The translations under genes were made by a program, and so were the position numbers. From UBA8752 sp002172485 (GTDB lineage: Bacteria > Bacteroidota > Bacteroidia > Flavobacteriales_D > Sanyastnellaceae): DNA of 64,000 nt. A model generated the notes under the pieces. The model ran no database searches. It was given only the letters and a program-made list of their open reading frames with translations, and was not told the DNA's origin. Positions 25,020-33,804 of the stretch are shown here, in pieces (positions within the stretch are counted from its first letter, which is position 1; the number at the start of each line of letters is the position of its first letter). The stretch covers positions 131,662 through 195,661 of the forward strand of contig JBELJZ010000003.1 of assembly GCA_042089915.1 (NCBI GenBank), written 5' to 3'.

Positions 25020-26159
25020 ATGGAGAACACCTCGCAGGACCAGGACATCCTGTCGCTCCGCCCTTTCAAAGCGGAATTCTGGACGCTGCGCCGCATCGCC
25101 GGCATCATCGGCTTGTCCTTGTTGTTGGGTGCCTTGTTCCGGTTTTCGGACCTGACGGCCTACCTCATCCTGTCGATCGCGTTGAGCTTCATTGGACGCC
25201 CTCTGGTTCAATGGTGTGACCGGACGCGCATCGCAGGACGCGCCATCGGCTCCACCGTCGGCGCCGTCTTGGCGCTCGCCTTGATGTTCCTGGGATTCAG
25301 TTTGCTCGTCAGTCTGTTTGCCCCACTCATTACTGCAGAAGCCCAAGTGCTGAGTGCGATCGACTTCGAGGGTACGGCGCGCGATCTCAGCACATTGGTC
25401 CATGACCTCACCCCCATGTTCCTCGACCAAGGGGAGGATCCGCTCGCATGGCTCGACACGGCCAACCTCAGTCAGGCCCTCAGCTCGACGTTGGGTGCCA
25501 ATGGCCTCGGCGGCTTCCTCAGCGGCATCTTTTCGCTGGCCGGCAATCTCGTCATCGCCGTGTTCAGCATTTCCTTCATGACCTTCTTCTTTCTCAAGGA
25601 CCGCCAGCTCTTTCCCGGTATCCTGAAGGCGCTGACGCCCGACCGCCATGTGCCACGGCTGGAGCGGGTTCTGGAGAATTCGACCCAGCTGCTGACCCGG
25701 TATTTCATCGGACTCGCCGTCCAGGTCGCCATCATCACCACCATCATCACCAGCGGCCTTCTGTTGCTCGGCGTACCCAATGCGTTCCTCATCGGATTCC
25801 TCGCAGGACTGCTCAATCTCATCCCCTACGTCGGCCCCCTCCTGGGTGCAGGCTTGGGGCTGGGCCTCATCCTCACCACCCACCTGCAAGCCCCCGATCT
25901 GGGCAGCTTGATGGGCCAGGCTGCCCTCGTCTTCCTGGCAGGCCAATTGGCCGACAACTTCTTTACGCAGCCCGTCATTTTTGCCGGCAGCGTCAAGGCG
26001 CATCCCCTCGAAATCTTCCTGCTCATCAGCATTGCGGGGAGCCTTGCTGGCATCACCGGTATGATGCTGGCCATCCCCGCATACTCGGTGATCCGGGTAC
26101 TGGCCAAAGAATTCCTCAGCGGATTCAAGGTGATCCAAGCGCTGACCGACGAACTCTGA
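25020..26159 (+). CDS. AI-2E family transporter (PerM/TqsA-like)
   Basis: A 379-aa membrane protein with about 8 helices. The family pattern is seen in the paired N-terminal helices (IAGIIGLSLLLGALFRF; LTAYLILSIALSFIGRPLV), the central soluble segment of about 80 residues, FFFLKDRQLFPGILKAL, and the C-terminal FLAGLLNLIPYVGPLLGAGLG with its conserved Pro-Tyr-x-Gly-Pro. Family members include autoinducer exporters and Na+/H+ antiporters; no substrate can be claimed here. It lies 9 bases after the sixA-like gene, probably the same operon. Confidence 0.9.
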   Translation: MENTSQDQDILSLRPFKAEFWTLRRIAGIIGLSLLLGALFRFSDLTAYLILSIALSFIGRPLVQWCDRTRIAGRAIGSTVGAVLALALMFLGFSLLVSLFAPLITAEAQVLSAIDFEGTARDLSTLVHDLTPMFLDQGEDPLAWLDTANLSQALSSTLGANGLGGFLSGIFSLAGNLVIAVFSISFMTFFFLKDRQLFPGILKALTPDRHVPRLERVLENSTQLLTRYFIGLAVQVAIITTIITSGLLLLGVPNAFLIGFLAGLLNLIPYVGPLLGAGLGLGLILTTHLQAPDLGSLMGQAALVFLAGQLADNFFTQPVIFAGSVKAHPLEIFLLISIAGSLAGITGMMLAIPAYSVIRVLAKEFLSGFKVIQALTDEL

Positions 26160-26238
26160 GCCTGCGAACAGGCCGCGTTGAAAACGGGTACAACTTTGGT
26201 TCGCCGTCCCAGCGAGGCGACGTACCTTGTCACCCCGT

Positions 26239-27918
26239 ATGCACGGCTCTACGGGAACGGCGAAAGCCACCAAATACATCTTTGTGACGGGAGGCGTGTC
26301 CTCCAGCCTAGGTAAAGGCATCATCAGCGCATCGTTGGCCAAGCTGCTGCAGGCCCGTGGCATGAAGGTGACCATCCAGAAACTGGACCCCTACATCAAC
26401 ATTGATCCGGGCACCCTCAACCCCTACGAACACGGGGAATGCTTCGTCACCGATGACGGTGCTGAGACCGACCTTGACCTGGGCCACTACGAGCGTTTCC
26501 TCGATGTGCCGACCTCACAGGCCAACAACATCACTACCGGACGCATCTACCAGAGCGTCATCGACAAAGAGCGCCGGGGAGAATACCTCGGCCGCACCGT
26601 GCAGGTCATTCCGCACATCACTGACGAGATCAAACGGTGCGTGCAAATTCTCGGCTCAGGCGACGAGTACGATTTTGTGATCACGGAGATCGGAGGCACC
26701 GTCGGTGACATTGAATCCCTCCCCTACGTGGAAGCCGTGCGCCAGATGCGCTGGGAGCACCCCGAAGACACCTTGGTCGTGCACCTCACATTGGTGCCCT
26801 ATCTCTCCGCCGCTGGAGAATTGAAAACCAAGCCGACCCAACACAGCGTCAAGCAACTGCTCGAATTCGGTGTTCAGCCCGATGTCCTGGTGTGCCGGAC
26901 AGAGCACGAACTCACCCGGTCCATCCGCAACAAATTGGCCCGTTTCTGCAACGTGGACGAAGAAGCGGTGATTCAGTCCATTGATGCCCAGTCCATTTAT
27001 GAAGTGCCCATCCTCATGCAAGAGGAGCGCCTCGATGAAGTGGTGCTGATGAAGCTGGGCGTGGATTCGCGGGCTGTGGTCAACCTCGACAGCTGGAATC
27101 AATTCCTCTCCCGCAACAAAAAGCCGAATCGCACGGTGCGCGTGGCCCTGGTCGGCAAGTATGTCGAATTGAAGGACAGCTACAAGAGCATTGCGGAATC
27201 CTTCACCCACGCGGGTGCAGCGAGCAACCTCGCCGTCGATCTCAAGTGGGTTCACTCCGAGCAAGTCCATAAGGACAATGTGGAAGAGGCCTTTGCCGAT
27301 GTTGACGGCATCCTTGTGGCCCCCGGCTTCGGATCCCGTGGCATTGACGGCAAAATCGAAGCCATCCGCTACGCACGAGAAAACGGCATCCCCTTCTTCG
27401 GGATTTGCCTGGGCATGCAATGCGCGGTCATCGAATTCGCCCGCAACGTGCTCGGTCTTGAAGAAGCGCACAGCACGGAGATCAAAGACTACACGCCGCA
27501 CCCCGTCATCGACATGATGGAGGAGCAGAAGAACATCGCCGACATGGGCGGTACAATGCGCCGGGGAGCCTACCCTTGCGCACTGGCCCCCGGATCACAC
27601 GCTTCCGCCGCCTATGGAAAAGCACGAATCGAAGAGCGCCACCGGCACCGCTACGAATTCAACGACCAGTACCGCGAACAATTCGCCGAGGCCGGCATGG
27701 TTCCAACGGGCACGCACCCGGATTCCGGGCTCGTGGAGATTGTCGAGATTCCCGACCATCCGTGGTTCGTAGGTGCCCAATTCCACCCGGAATACAAAAG
27801 CACCGTGGTCACCCCCCACCCGCTCTTCAAGGGATTCCTTCAGGCCATCGTCAAGCTGCAGGATTCACGAGATGTGCCGTCCTCCGCAAAGCGGGACACA
27901 GGGAGCGAATCCGCCTGA
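26239..27918 (+). CDS. pyrG: CTP synthase
   Basis: A 559-aa CTP synthase, close to the usual 535-560. KYIFVTGGVSSSLGKGI is the ATP/UTP-binding loop; IGGTVGDIESLPYVEAVRQ follows. The glutamine amidotransferase domain (from about residue 300) has the nucleophile Cys in FGICLGMQCAVIE and the His-Glu pair in GAQFHPEYKS. It aminates UTP to CTP. I use ATG 26239 (MHGSTGTAKATKYIF) rather than the TTG four codons earlier. The gene is monocistronic in appearance and converges on the O-antigen-ligase-like gene 29 bases later. Confidence 0.97.
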   Translation: MHGSTGTAKATKYIFVTGGVSSSLGKGIISASLAKLLQARGMKVTIQKLDPYINIDPGTLNPYEHGECFVTDDGAETDLDLGHYERFLDVPTSQANNITTGRIYQSVIDKERRGEYLGRTVQVIPHITDEIKRCVQILGSGDEYDFVITEIGGTVGDIESLPYVEAVRQMRWEHPEDTLVVHLTLVPYLSAAGELKTKPTQHSVKQLLEFGVQPDVLVCRTEHELTRSIRNKLARFCNVDEEAVIQSIDAQSIYEVPILMQEERLDEVVLMKLGVDSRAVVNLDSWNQFLSRNKKPNRTVRVALVGKYVELKDSYKSIAESFTHAGAASNLAVDLKWVHSEQVHKDNVEEAFADVDGILVAPGFGSRGIDGKIEAIRYARENGIPFFGICLGMQCAVIEFARNVLGLEEAHSTEIKDYTPHPVIDMMEEQKNIADMGGTMRRGAYPCALAPGSHASAAYGKARIEERHRHRYEFNDQYREQFAEAGMVPTGTHPDSGLVEIVEIPDHPWFVGAQFHPEYKSTVVTPHPLFKGFLQAIVKLQDSRDVPSSAKRDTGSESA

Positions 27919-27947
27919 CCGTCCAGGGGTTGGAATTGGGGAAACCG

Positions 27948-29126
27948 TTATGCTTTTGAAGGGTCTCGCACGGCGGATTCCGTGGCGACGAACAACCACA
28001 GGATGAAGACCACGCCGCGTTGTACCTCCAGCACGGATTCCACCAAGGCATGCATGCCAACGAGGCACACACAGAGCATCACCCACTGGTTGCGACGCCG
28101 CCACCCCATCCTGAACCACCACCCCAACAGCAGGGTCAACAGCAGCATGCCAGGCCAGCCAAAAGCCACCCCGGCCTGCAACCACTGATTGTGCGGATTC
28201 AAGCGGCGCTCGCTGGCGTAGGCAATTCCATCCCGCTGATACACCGACATCAAAGCATCGGTCACATCTCCAGTTCCCACTCCCAAAGGATGGCGCGCGA
28301 TGATTTCAGCAGAGGCACGCCACACGGCAATCCGCCCTGCGCTGCTGCTCTGCACGGGTGCAGCATCGGATTGAACGGCAGCCGCAGCCGTTCCCATTTC
28401 TGCGAAACGCTGCCTGGACGCTCCCCATCCACTGAGGGTCAGCAAGGCGAGGAAGACCACCACCTGAGGCTTGGTTTTTCCTTCGGATGGGCCCCACATC
28501 AGGGGGAAGGCCAAAGCCAACGTGGCCACACCGGCCGCAGAGAAAATGCCCGCTTTGGACCCCATTAACCCCAGCGAAACCGCCACCAACGCAGTCACTG
28601 CCCATGACAACCACCGCCGCTGGGCCCATTGTCCCCCGCAACCCACCCAAGCCACAGCGGCATGCAGACTCAAATAAGTGGGGTGCACATCCCCGGCAAA
28701 CCGGGCGTATTGCCACTGACTCGCATCGCCTTCGATGGCATGCCACCAACCTGCGCGAAGCAGCCGCCAGATCAAATAGGCAACCACCGACCACCCCACG
28801 GACCACCAGAAATCCCGGGACAATGGGCGTCCGGGCATGGCTGCCAGCAGCGGAAGCGCCCACAACGAGGACTTCACTTCCAAGCTGAATCGCCACGCTT
28901 CCGCATTGTCACTCCACAGTCCTCCAACGAGCTGCAATCCGAAGTAAGCCAGACACCATAGGCTCCCCATGGACCACGACCACCCCTCGCCTGGATGGCG
29001 CTTTCTCCACGAGACGAACCGGGCCACTGCGGCCATCAGAATACAAACAGACGCCCACGTGCCGCCGACCAGCAAGGCGGGCATCAGACAGCGCCACGCC
29101 CACGTCTCGACCGTGGTCCACGTCAT
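27948..29126 (-). CDS. O-antigen ligase/polymerase (Wzy_C) family membrane protein
   Basis: A 392-aa protein with about 10 helices. In the C-terminal half the Wzy_C signature is visible: SSAGRIAVWRASAEIIARHP followed by GVGTGDVTDAL, then a periplasmic loop with LNPHNQWLQAGVAFG, where the His is the catalytic-site His in WaaL-like ligases. These proteins either ligate polymer to lipid A core or polymerise repeat units in the periplasm. It overlaps the upstream ExoA-like GT2 by ATGA and the two are likely to act on the same surface glycan. Confidence 0.86.
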   Translation of the reverse strand: MTWTTVETWAWRCLMPALLVGGTWASVCILMAAVARFVSWRKRHPGEGWSWSMGSLWCLAYFGLQLVGGLWSDNAEAWRFSLEVKSSLWALPLLAAMPGRPLSRDFWWSVGWSVVAYLIWRLLRAGWWHAIEGDASQWQYARFAGDVHPTYLSLHAAVAWVGCGGQWAQRRWLSWAVTALVAVSLGLMGSKAGIFSAAGVATLALAFPLMWGPSEGKTKPQVVVFLALLTLSGWGASRQRFAEMGTAAAAVQSDAAPVQSSSAGRIAVWRASAEIIARHPLGVGTGDVTDALMSVYQRDGIAYASERRLNPHNQWLQAGVAFGWPGMLLLTLLLGWWFRMGWRRRNQWVMLCVCLVGMHALVESVLEVQRGVVFILWLFVATESAVRDPSKA

Positions 29127-30172
29127 CTCGTGAGGGCCTTGAATTCAGCCGAAGGCGAGCGGCAAAGCAACAGGAAGTGCCAGATGCCTTGCCAATAGCC
29201 CCAGCCGTAGGCGAGGTGCAATGTGAGAAAGGACCGCAGCACCCCTGGCGCGTCCGTCCAACGGCCCCCTGACAGGGCGAAGGCCCCGATGGCGCCCACA
29301 CACCAGAGGCCGAGCACGGTGCAAAACGCAGGTACGGCCAATGCGGGCCACCCTACGGGCGGCCGGAATTGCGACCAGACGGACAATCCGCCCAGCACGG
29401 CGAGCGCCATCAAAAAGCCAGCCGGCGCCAATTGCCGCCACGTGGTGATGGTGAGGTGTTTCTTGTTGACGAAGACCTTCCAATATCCGTATTGCCTGTA
29501 CTGGCGGAACAGCTGGGCGAAGCTCGACCGGGCATGGTACGTCGAGCGGATCCGCGGATCGAACCAGATGCGCCATCCAGCCTCGGTCAAACGGTAATTC
29601 AGTTCATCGTCCTGGTTGCGGACCAAGGCCTCGTCCAGCCCTCCAATTTCCTCCAGAACGGACTTTCGATACGCGCCGAAGGCCACGGTGTCCACATGGC
29701 CAGCCACTCCTCCGGTTCGAAACCGGGCATCCCCTACCCCGAACGGCGAGGACATGGCGAGGCCGATCCGGCGTGTGCGCTCGTCGCCGTGCACTTGGTC
29801 CACCACCCCGCCCACGCAGCCGGATTCCGGATGGGCCGCCAATGCGTCCAAATTGCGCCGCACAAAGTCAGGCGCCACTTCCGCGTGGGCGCCGAGGATG
29901 ACGACCACTTCTGATCGGGCCTCGGCCACGCCGAGGTTCATGGCGACCGGCGTGATGCGCTGCGGATTGTCCAGTACGCGCAGCCAATCGGCCTCCGCTG
30001 CCCGGGCTGTCAAAATGTCCCGGGTCCCGTCGGTGCTGCCCCCATCGACCACCAACACCTCCAACGGAGCCGGCAATTGCACTTGGCCCGCCAAGGCGTC
30101 CAAACAGGAGCCAATGTGATCGGCCTCATTGAGGCATGGAATCACCACTGATACGCAGGGAGCGTGGGACAT
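29123..30172 (-). CDS. ExoA-like glycosyltransferase family 2
   Basis: A 349-aa protein starting at ATG 30172 (SHAPCVSVVIPCLNEADHI). GT2 motifs: VLVVDGGSTDGTRDI, NPQRITPVAMNLGVAEA, VVILGAHAEVAPDF (GAHA replacing the common D-x-D region as in ExoA proteins) and the acceptor-side DEALVRNQDDELNYRLTEAG. C-terminal helices (AGFLMALAVLGGL; ALAVPAFCTVLGLWCVGAIGAFA) anchor it in the membrane. ExoA-type enzymes build succinoglycan-like exopolysaccharide. It is the middle gene of elaA-GT2-ligase, with 16 bases to elaA. Confidence 0.88.
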   Translation of the reverse strand: MSHAPCVSVVIPCLNEADHIGSCLDALAGQVQLPAPLEVLVVDGGSTDGTRDILTARAAEADWLRVLDNPQRITPVAMNLGVAEARSEVVVILGAHAEVAPDFVRRNLDALAAHPESGCVGGVVDQVHGDERTRRIGLAMSSPFGVGDARFRTGGVAGHVDTVAFGAYRKSVLEEIGGLDEALVRNQDDELNYRLTEAGWRIWFDPRIRSTYHARSSFAQLFRQYRQYGYWKVFVNKKHLTITTWRQLAPAGFLMALAVLGGLSVWSQFRPPVGWPALAVPAFCTVLGLWCVGAIGAFALSGGRWTDAPGVLRSFLTLHLAYGWGYWQGIWHFLLLCRSPSAEFKALTR

Positions 30173-30188
30173 GGCGGCGAAGATAGGT

Positions 30189-30689
30189 TCAAGGCCGGCC
30201 GGGCGGGCGCACCATGGCGATGTGCGGAATGCCGTCTTCCAGATAGGATTCTCCCACAGCCTCGAAGCCAAAGTCGGCGTAAAACCGCTCCAGATATTGT
30301 TGAGCAGACAGGCGAATGGGCTCCTCCGGCCAATGGTCGGCCAAAGCCTCCAGGCTCCGCGTCATCAATTCCTTTCCCAAGCCTGTGCGGCGCACGGACG
30401 CGGCCGTCACCACACGGCCAATGCTGACCTCACTGGAGTACGACACGCCCGCCGGCAACAACCGCGTGATGGCCAACGCTTCTCCTCCTTCCGACAAAGG
30501 CGCGTCCTGGCGCTCCGCCCACAAGTGCAAGCCTTGACGGTCCTTGCCGTCCAAATCTTGGTACGGGCAATCCTGCTCCACCACGAAGACCTCCGCCCGC
30601 AGCCGAAGCAGGCCGTATAGCTGTTCCCGGTCGAGTTCTGACCACGCACAACAGTGCCAAACGATGTCATTCGGTGCTGGAGAATCCAT
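30189..30689 (-). CDS. elaA: ElaA-like GNAT N-acetyltransferase
   Basis: A 166-aa GNAT protein with the ElaA N-terminal signature LYGLLRLRAEVFVVEQDCPYQDLDGKD. The acetyl-CoA loop is VTAASVRRTGLGKELM and the C-terminus ends FYADFGFEAVGESYLEDGIPHIAM. The natural acceptor of ElaA is unknown. It is divergent from uup across 39 bases and is followed after 16 bases by the ExoA-like GT2; TAATTTGC sits 4 bases before the ATG. Confidence 0.9.
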   Translation of the reverse strand: MDSPAPNDIVWHCCAWSELDREQLYGLLRLRAEVFVVEQDCPYQDLDGKDRQGLHLWAERQDAPLSEGGEALAITRLLPAGVSYSSEVSIGRVVTAASVRRTGLGKELMTRSLEALADHWPEEPIRLSAQQYLERFYADFGFEAVGESYLEDGIPHIAMVRPPGRP

Positions 30690-30716
30690 GCGGGCAAATT
30701 AGCGCGCAGGCGCCGC

Positions 30717-30724
30717 TACTTTTG
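30717..30724 (+). promoter_or_regulatory. Putative -7 promoter element (TACTTTTG) for uup
   Basis: An exact TAnnTTTG match ending only 4 bases before the ATG at 30729, in the 39-base divergent gap with elaA. Such spacing predicts a leaderless uup transcript. No clear -33 TTTG. Confidence 0.55.
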
Positions 30725-30728
30725 CGCC

Positions 30729-32624
30729 ATGGCAGGTGGCAATGTGCTCTCGGTGGAGGGATTGACGAAGCGGTTCGGGGAGCGGCTCATTTTTGAAGAC
30801 CTGCACTTCGGTCTGGATCAGGGCCAAAAAGCCGCGCTGGTCGCTCGCAACGGGACCGGAAAGAGCACCTTGATGAAGGTGCTGCTCGACATCGAAGGGC
30901 CCGATGCCGGTACTGTGACCTTCAGTGGAAAAGCCCGTGTGGCACACCTTGCCCAGGAACACGGACTCGATTTGGACCGGACCATCCTGGCCAATTTGTT
31001 CACGGCCGACAATGACGCGATGCGCGCCATTCGGCAATACGAAGTTGCCACCGGCGGCGACGATGCGGAAGCCCTGCAAGCCGCCTATGACGCCATGGAC
31101 CGCGCCGATGCTTGGAACTATGAAGCGCAGGCCAAGGAGATTCTCGGCAAACTCGGACTGCACGACACGGACCGCTTTGTCGATAAGCTGAGCGGGGGCG
31201 AAAAACGCCGCGTCGCCCTGGCCAAATGCCTCATCGAGCAACCGGACTTGCTCCTGTTGGACGAACCCACAAACCACCTCGACCTCGGCATGATCGAATG
31301 GCTCGAAGGTTTCCTGGCCAAGTCGAAGACCACCCTGCTGATGATCACGCACGACCGCTTCTTCCTCGAGGTCGTGTGTGACACCATCTTCGAGCTGGAC
31401 AGCTTCGGGTTGCACAAATACCCGGGCAACTGGAGCGATTTCCTCGAAATGAAATCCGAGCGCTCCGCCAACGAGCATGCCCAACGCGACCGGGCCCGCT
31501 CCATCATGCGGCGGGAATTGGAATGGGTGCGGGCCACGCCACAGGCCCGGACCGGCAAGAGCAAGTCCCGTCTTGACGCCTTCAAAGACCTGAAGGACCG
31601 CGCCAGCGTGCGCCTTGAAGAGGATGAGGTGCGCCTCGAATTGGACCCCGCTCGGCTGGGCGGCAAAATCCTCGAACTGCACAAGGTGCGAAAGGCGTAC
31701 GGCGACAAAGCCATCCTCAAAGGCTGGACCTACCACTTCAAGCCTGGCGAACGGGTCGGTCTCGTAGGAGAAAATGGCGCCGGCAAGAGCACCCTCATCC
31801 GTTTGCTGACCGGTGAAGACACCCCCGATGGCGGCAAGGTGGTCATCGGCGACACCGTGGTCTTCGGGCACTTCAGCCAAGAGCCGCCCCAATTCGATGA
31901 GGGCATGAAGGTCATCGAGGCGCTGTACGAGATCGCCGAATTCATGCCGCTCAAAAAAGGCAAGAAGCTCTCCGCCGCGCAGTTGCTGGAGCGTTTCCTC
32001 TTCCCCCGGAACCGGCACCACGATTTCATCTACAAGCTCAGCGGTGGCGAGCGCAAACGCCTGCACCTGTTGCGGGTCCTGATGGCCAACCCCAACTTTC
32101 TGGTCTTCGACGAGCCCACCAACGACCTCGACGTCTTCACCCTGGGCATCCTCGAAGAATTCCTGTTGGACTTCACCGGATGCCTGCTGCTCGTGAGCCA
32201 CGACCGCTACTTCATGGACAAGCTGGTCGACCACGTCTTCATCCTCGACGGAGAAGGCGACGTGCGCGACTTCCCGGGCAACTACACCCAATACCGATTG
32301 GCGGCCGACGCCGAAGAAAAGGCCGAAGCTGCACAGCGCGCTGCGGCTGCCAAAGCCGCCGCCGCGAGCAAGGCCCAAGACGGTCCGGCTGCCCCCAAAG
32401 GCGACTATTCGCAGCGCCTGAGCTACAACGAGAAGCGCGAATACGAAGGGTTGGAGGACGTCATCGCCGGACTGGAGTCGGAAAAGGAGTCGCTCGAAAC
32501 GGCCATGTCCGCCCCGGATTTGGACCATGAGGAAATGGGACGGTTGGCCACACGCCTTGGCGAAGTCACAGCGGACATCGAAGCCAAAACCGAGCGCTGG
32601 ATCGAGCTCGACGAGCGCGCGTGA
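30729..32624 (+). CDS. uup: ABC-F family ATPase, Uup type
   Basis: A 631-aa soluble protein with two ABC domains and no membrane segments. Walker A1 is ARNGTGKST (residues 39-47) with LSGGEKRR and LLLDEPTNHLDL; Walker A2 is GENGAGKST with LSGGERKR and VFDEPTNDLDV. The linker between domains carries the charged P-site tip region (ATPQARTGKSKSRLDAF). The tail from about residue 540 is Ala/Lys-rich followed by a coiled coil (YNEKREYEGLEDVIAGLES), the Uup C-terminal DNA-binding-type extension. ABC-F proteins act on stalled ribosomes or, for Uup, on branched DNA. It ends 3 bases before convergent paaE. Confidence 0.92.
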   Translation: MAGGNVLSVEGLTKRFGERLIFEDLHFGLDQGQKAALVARNGTGKSTLMKVLLDIEGPDAGTVTFSGKARVAHLAQEHGLDLDRTILANLFTADNDAMRAIRQYEVATGGDDAEALQAAYDAMDRADAWNYEAQAKEILGKLGLHDTDRFVDKLSGGEKRRVALAKCLIEQPDLLLLDEPTNHLDLGMIEWLEGFLAKSKTTLLMITHDRFFLEVVCDTIFELDSFGLHKYPGNWSDFLEMKSERSANEHAQRDRARSIMRRELEWVRATPQARTGKSKSRLDAFKDLKDRASVRLEEDEVRLELDPARLGGKILELHKVRKAYGDKAILKGWTYHFKPGERVGLVGENGAGKSTLIRLLTGEDTPDGGKVVIGDTVVFGHFSQEPPQFDEGMKVIEALYEIAEFMPLKKGKKLSAAQLLERFLFPRNRHHDFIYKLSGGERKRLHLLRVLMANPNFLVFDEPTNDLDVFTLGILEEFLLDFTGCLLLVSHDRYFMDKLVDHVFILDGEGDVRDFPGNYTQYRLAADAEEKAEAAQRAAAAKAAAASKAQDGPAAPKGDYSQRLSYNEKREYEGLEDVIAGLESEKESLETAMSAPDLDHEEMGRLATRLGEVTADIEAKTERWIELDERA

Positions 32625-32627
32625 ACT

Positions 32628-33710
32628 TTACTGTTGGTCGAAATCGACCACAAACCGCTCTCCCGGCTTCGGCTTGGTCTGACACGTCAGGACAAACCCC
32701 TGCTCCACTTCGCCGGGCTCCAATGCGTAGTTGACCTCCATTTCTCCTGCGCCCTCGGTCACCAGGGCACGGCATGTGCAGCAGACACCCCCGCAGCAGC
32801 TGTAGGGCAGGTCAATGCCTTGATCGAGGCCGGCATCGAGAATGCTTTTGGATCCATCGTAGTCCAATTTGTGGGTGGAGCCATCGATGATGACGAACAC
32901 CTCCTGCCCTCCAGCGCCTGCAGCCGCAGCTGGAGCCACGTCCGCCGCAGCAGTAGCGGGTTTGGCCGTTGGTGAGGTGAAGAGCTCGAAGTGAATCCGT
33001 TCTGCGGGTACACCTGCAACCGCCATTCGATCCTTCACAGCTTGGATCATGGCTTCCGGTCCGCAAACGAACACCTCGTCCACCGCCGCCACGTCCAGCA
33101 GGCTGTTGCAGACTGCATCCACTTTGGCGTCATCCATGCGCCCGCCGTACAACGGAACATCCACCGGCTCCCGCGTGAAGAAGTGGAAGACGCGCAGGCG
33201 ATCGAGGAACCGGTCTTTCAGGTCATCGAGTTCGCTCTTGAAAATGATGCTCGATTGGTCCTTGTTGGTGTCAAACAAGGTGAAGGTGCTGCCGGGTTCC
33301 ACGTCCAACACCGTTTTGATGTGGGACAGAATGGGCGTGATGCCAGAACCGGCGGCGAAAGCGACATAATGCTTGCGTTGATCGGGGTCCAATTCCGTAA
33401 AGAAACGGCCGTTGGGTGGCATGGTGCGAAGGCGGTCCCCCGCTTTGAGGGTCGTATTGGCCCAGGTGCTGAACCGGCCTTCAGGGACTTGCTTGATGGC
33501 CACCCGCAGCGGCTCACCCACACCTGCACAGATGCTGTAGCTTCGGCGTACAGAATCACCTGCAATCTTTTGATCGAAAGTCAAGTACTGACCTTGCTTG
33601 AAAGTAAAGGTTTCAGACAAATCCGCTGGAATATCCAAGGTGATGGAGACACAATCGGCAGTTTCGCGGCGCACTTCGGCCACGGTCAAATCATGGAAGC
33701 GGTCAGACAT
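32628..33710 (-). CDS. paaE: Phenylacetyl-CoA epoxidase reductase subunit PaaE
   Basis: A 360-aa reductase starting at ATG 33710. The FAD/NAD(P)H module has RRSYSICAGV (flavin), FAAGSGITPILSHIKTVL (nucleotide) and FVCGPEAMIQAVKDRM. The C-terminal plant-type ferredoxin domain has CCGGVCCTC plus a distal Cys in FVLTCQTKP, giving the four [2Fe-2S] ligands. It passes electrons from NADPH to the PaaA diiron centre. It is transcribed away from paaABCD across a 94-base gap instead of following paaD as in many organisms. An Ala-rich linker joins the two modules. Confidence 0.93.
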   Translation of the reverse strand: MSDRFHDLTVAEVRRETADCVSITLDIPADLSETFTFKQGQYLTFDQKIAGDSVRRSYSICAGVGEPLRVAIKQVPEGRFSTWANTTLKAGDRLRTMPPNGRFFTELDPDQRKHYVAFAAGSGITPILSHIKTVLDVEPGSTFTLFDTNKDQSSIIFKSELDDLKDRFLDRLRVFHFFTREPVDVPLYGGRMDDAKVDAVCNSLLDVAAVDEVFVCGPEAMIQAVKDRMAVAGVPAERIHFELFTSPTAKPATAAADVAPAAAAGAGGQEVFVIIDGSTHKLDYDGSKSILDAGLDQGIDLPYSCCGGVCCTCRALVTEGAGEMEVNYALEPGEVEQGFVLTCQTKPKPGERFVVDFDQQ

Positions 33711-33790
33711 GGAATTGCGAATCTCGGAATGAATCTGTTGGGTGGAGAACCCTTTGTGACCCCGATGGGTTCTTCCCGTGTCGCACATTG

Positions 33791-33798
33791 TATTTTTG
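33791..33798 (+). promoter_or_regulatory. Putative -7 promoter element (TATTTTTG) for paaABCD
   Basis: An exact TAnnTTTG match ending 6 bases before the paaA ATG at 33805, suggesting a leaderless paaABCD transcript. The position argues against a GTG start at 33778, which would place the box inside the gene. Confidence 0.55.
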
Positions 33799-33804
33799 CA
33801 AAGC

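Noticed and set aside
24666..26375. 569-codon minus-strand frame opposite sixA and the AI-2E gene
   Set aside because: Gln/Glu/Gly-rich product without domains, overlapping two convincing plus-strand genes and the pyrG start.
30699..32528. 609-codon frame on the minus strand opposite uup
   Set aside because: Shadow of a well supported ABC-F gene; no recognisable motifs and low-complexity composition.
33778..33804. GTG start for paaA nine codons upstream
   Set aside because: It would place a perfect TATTTTTG box inside the gene; the ATG at 33805 fits the family N-terminus.
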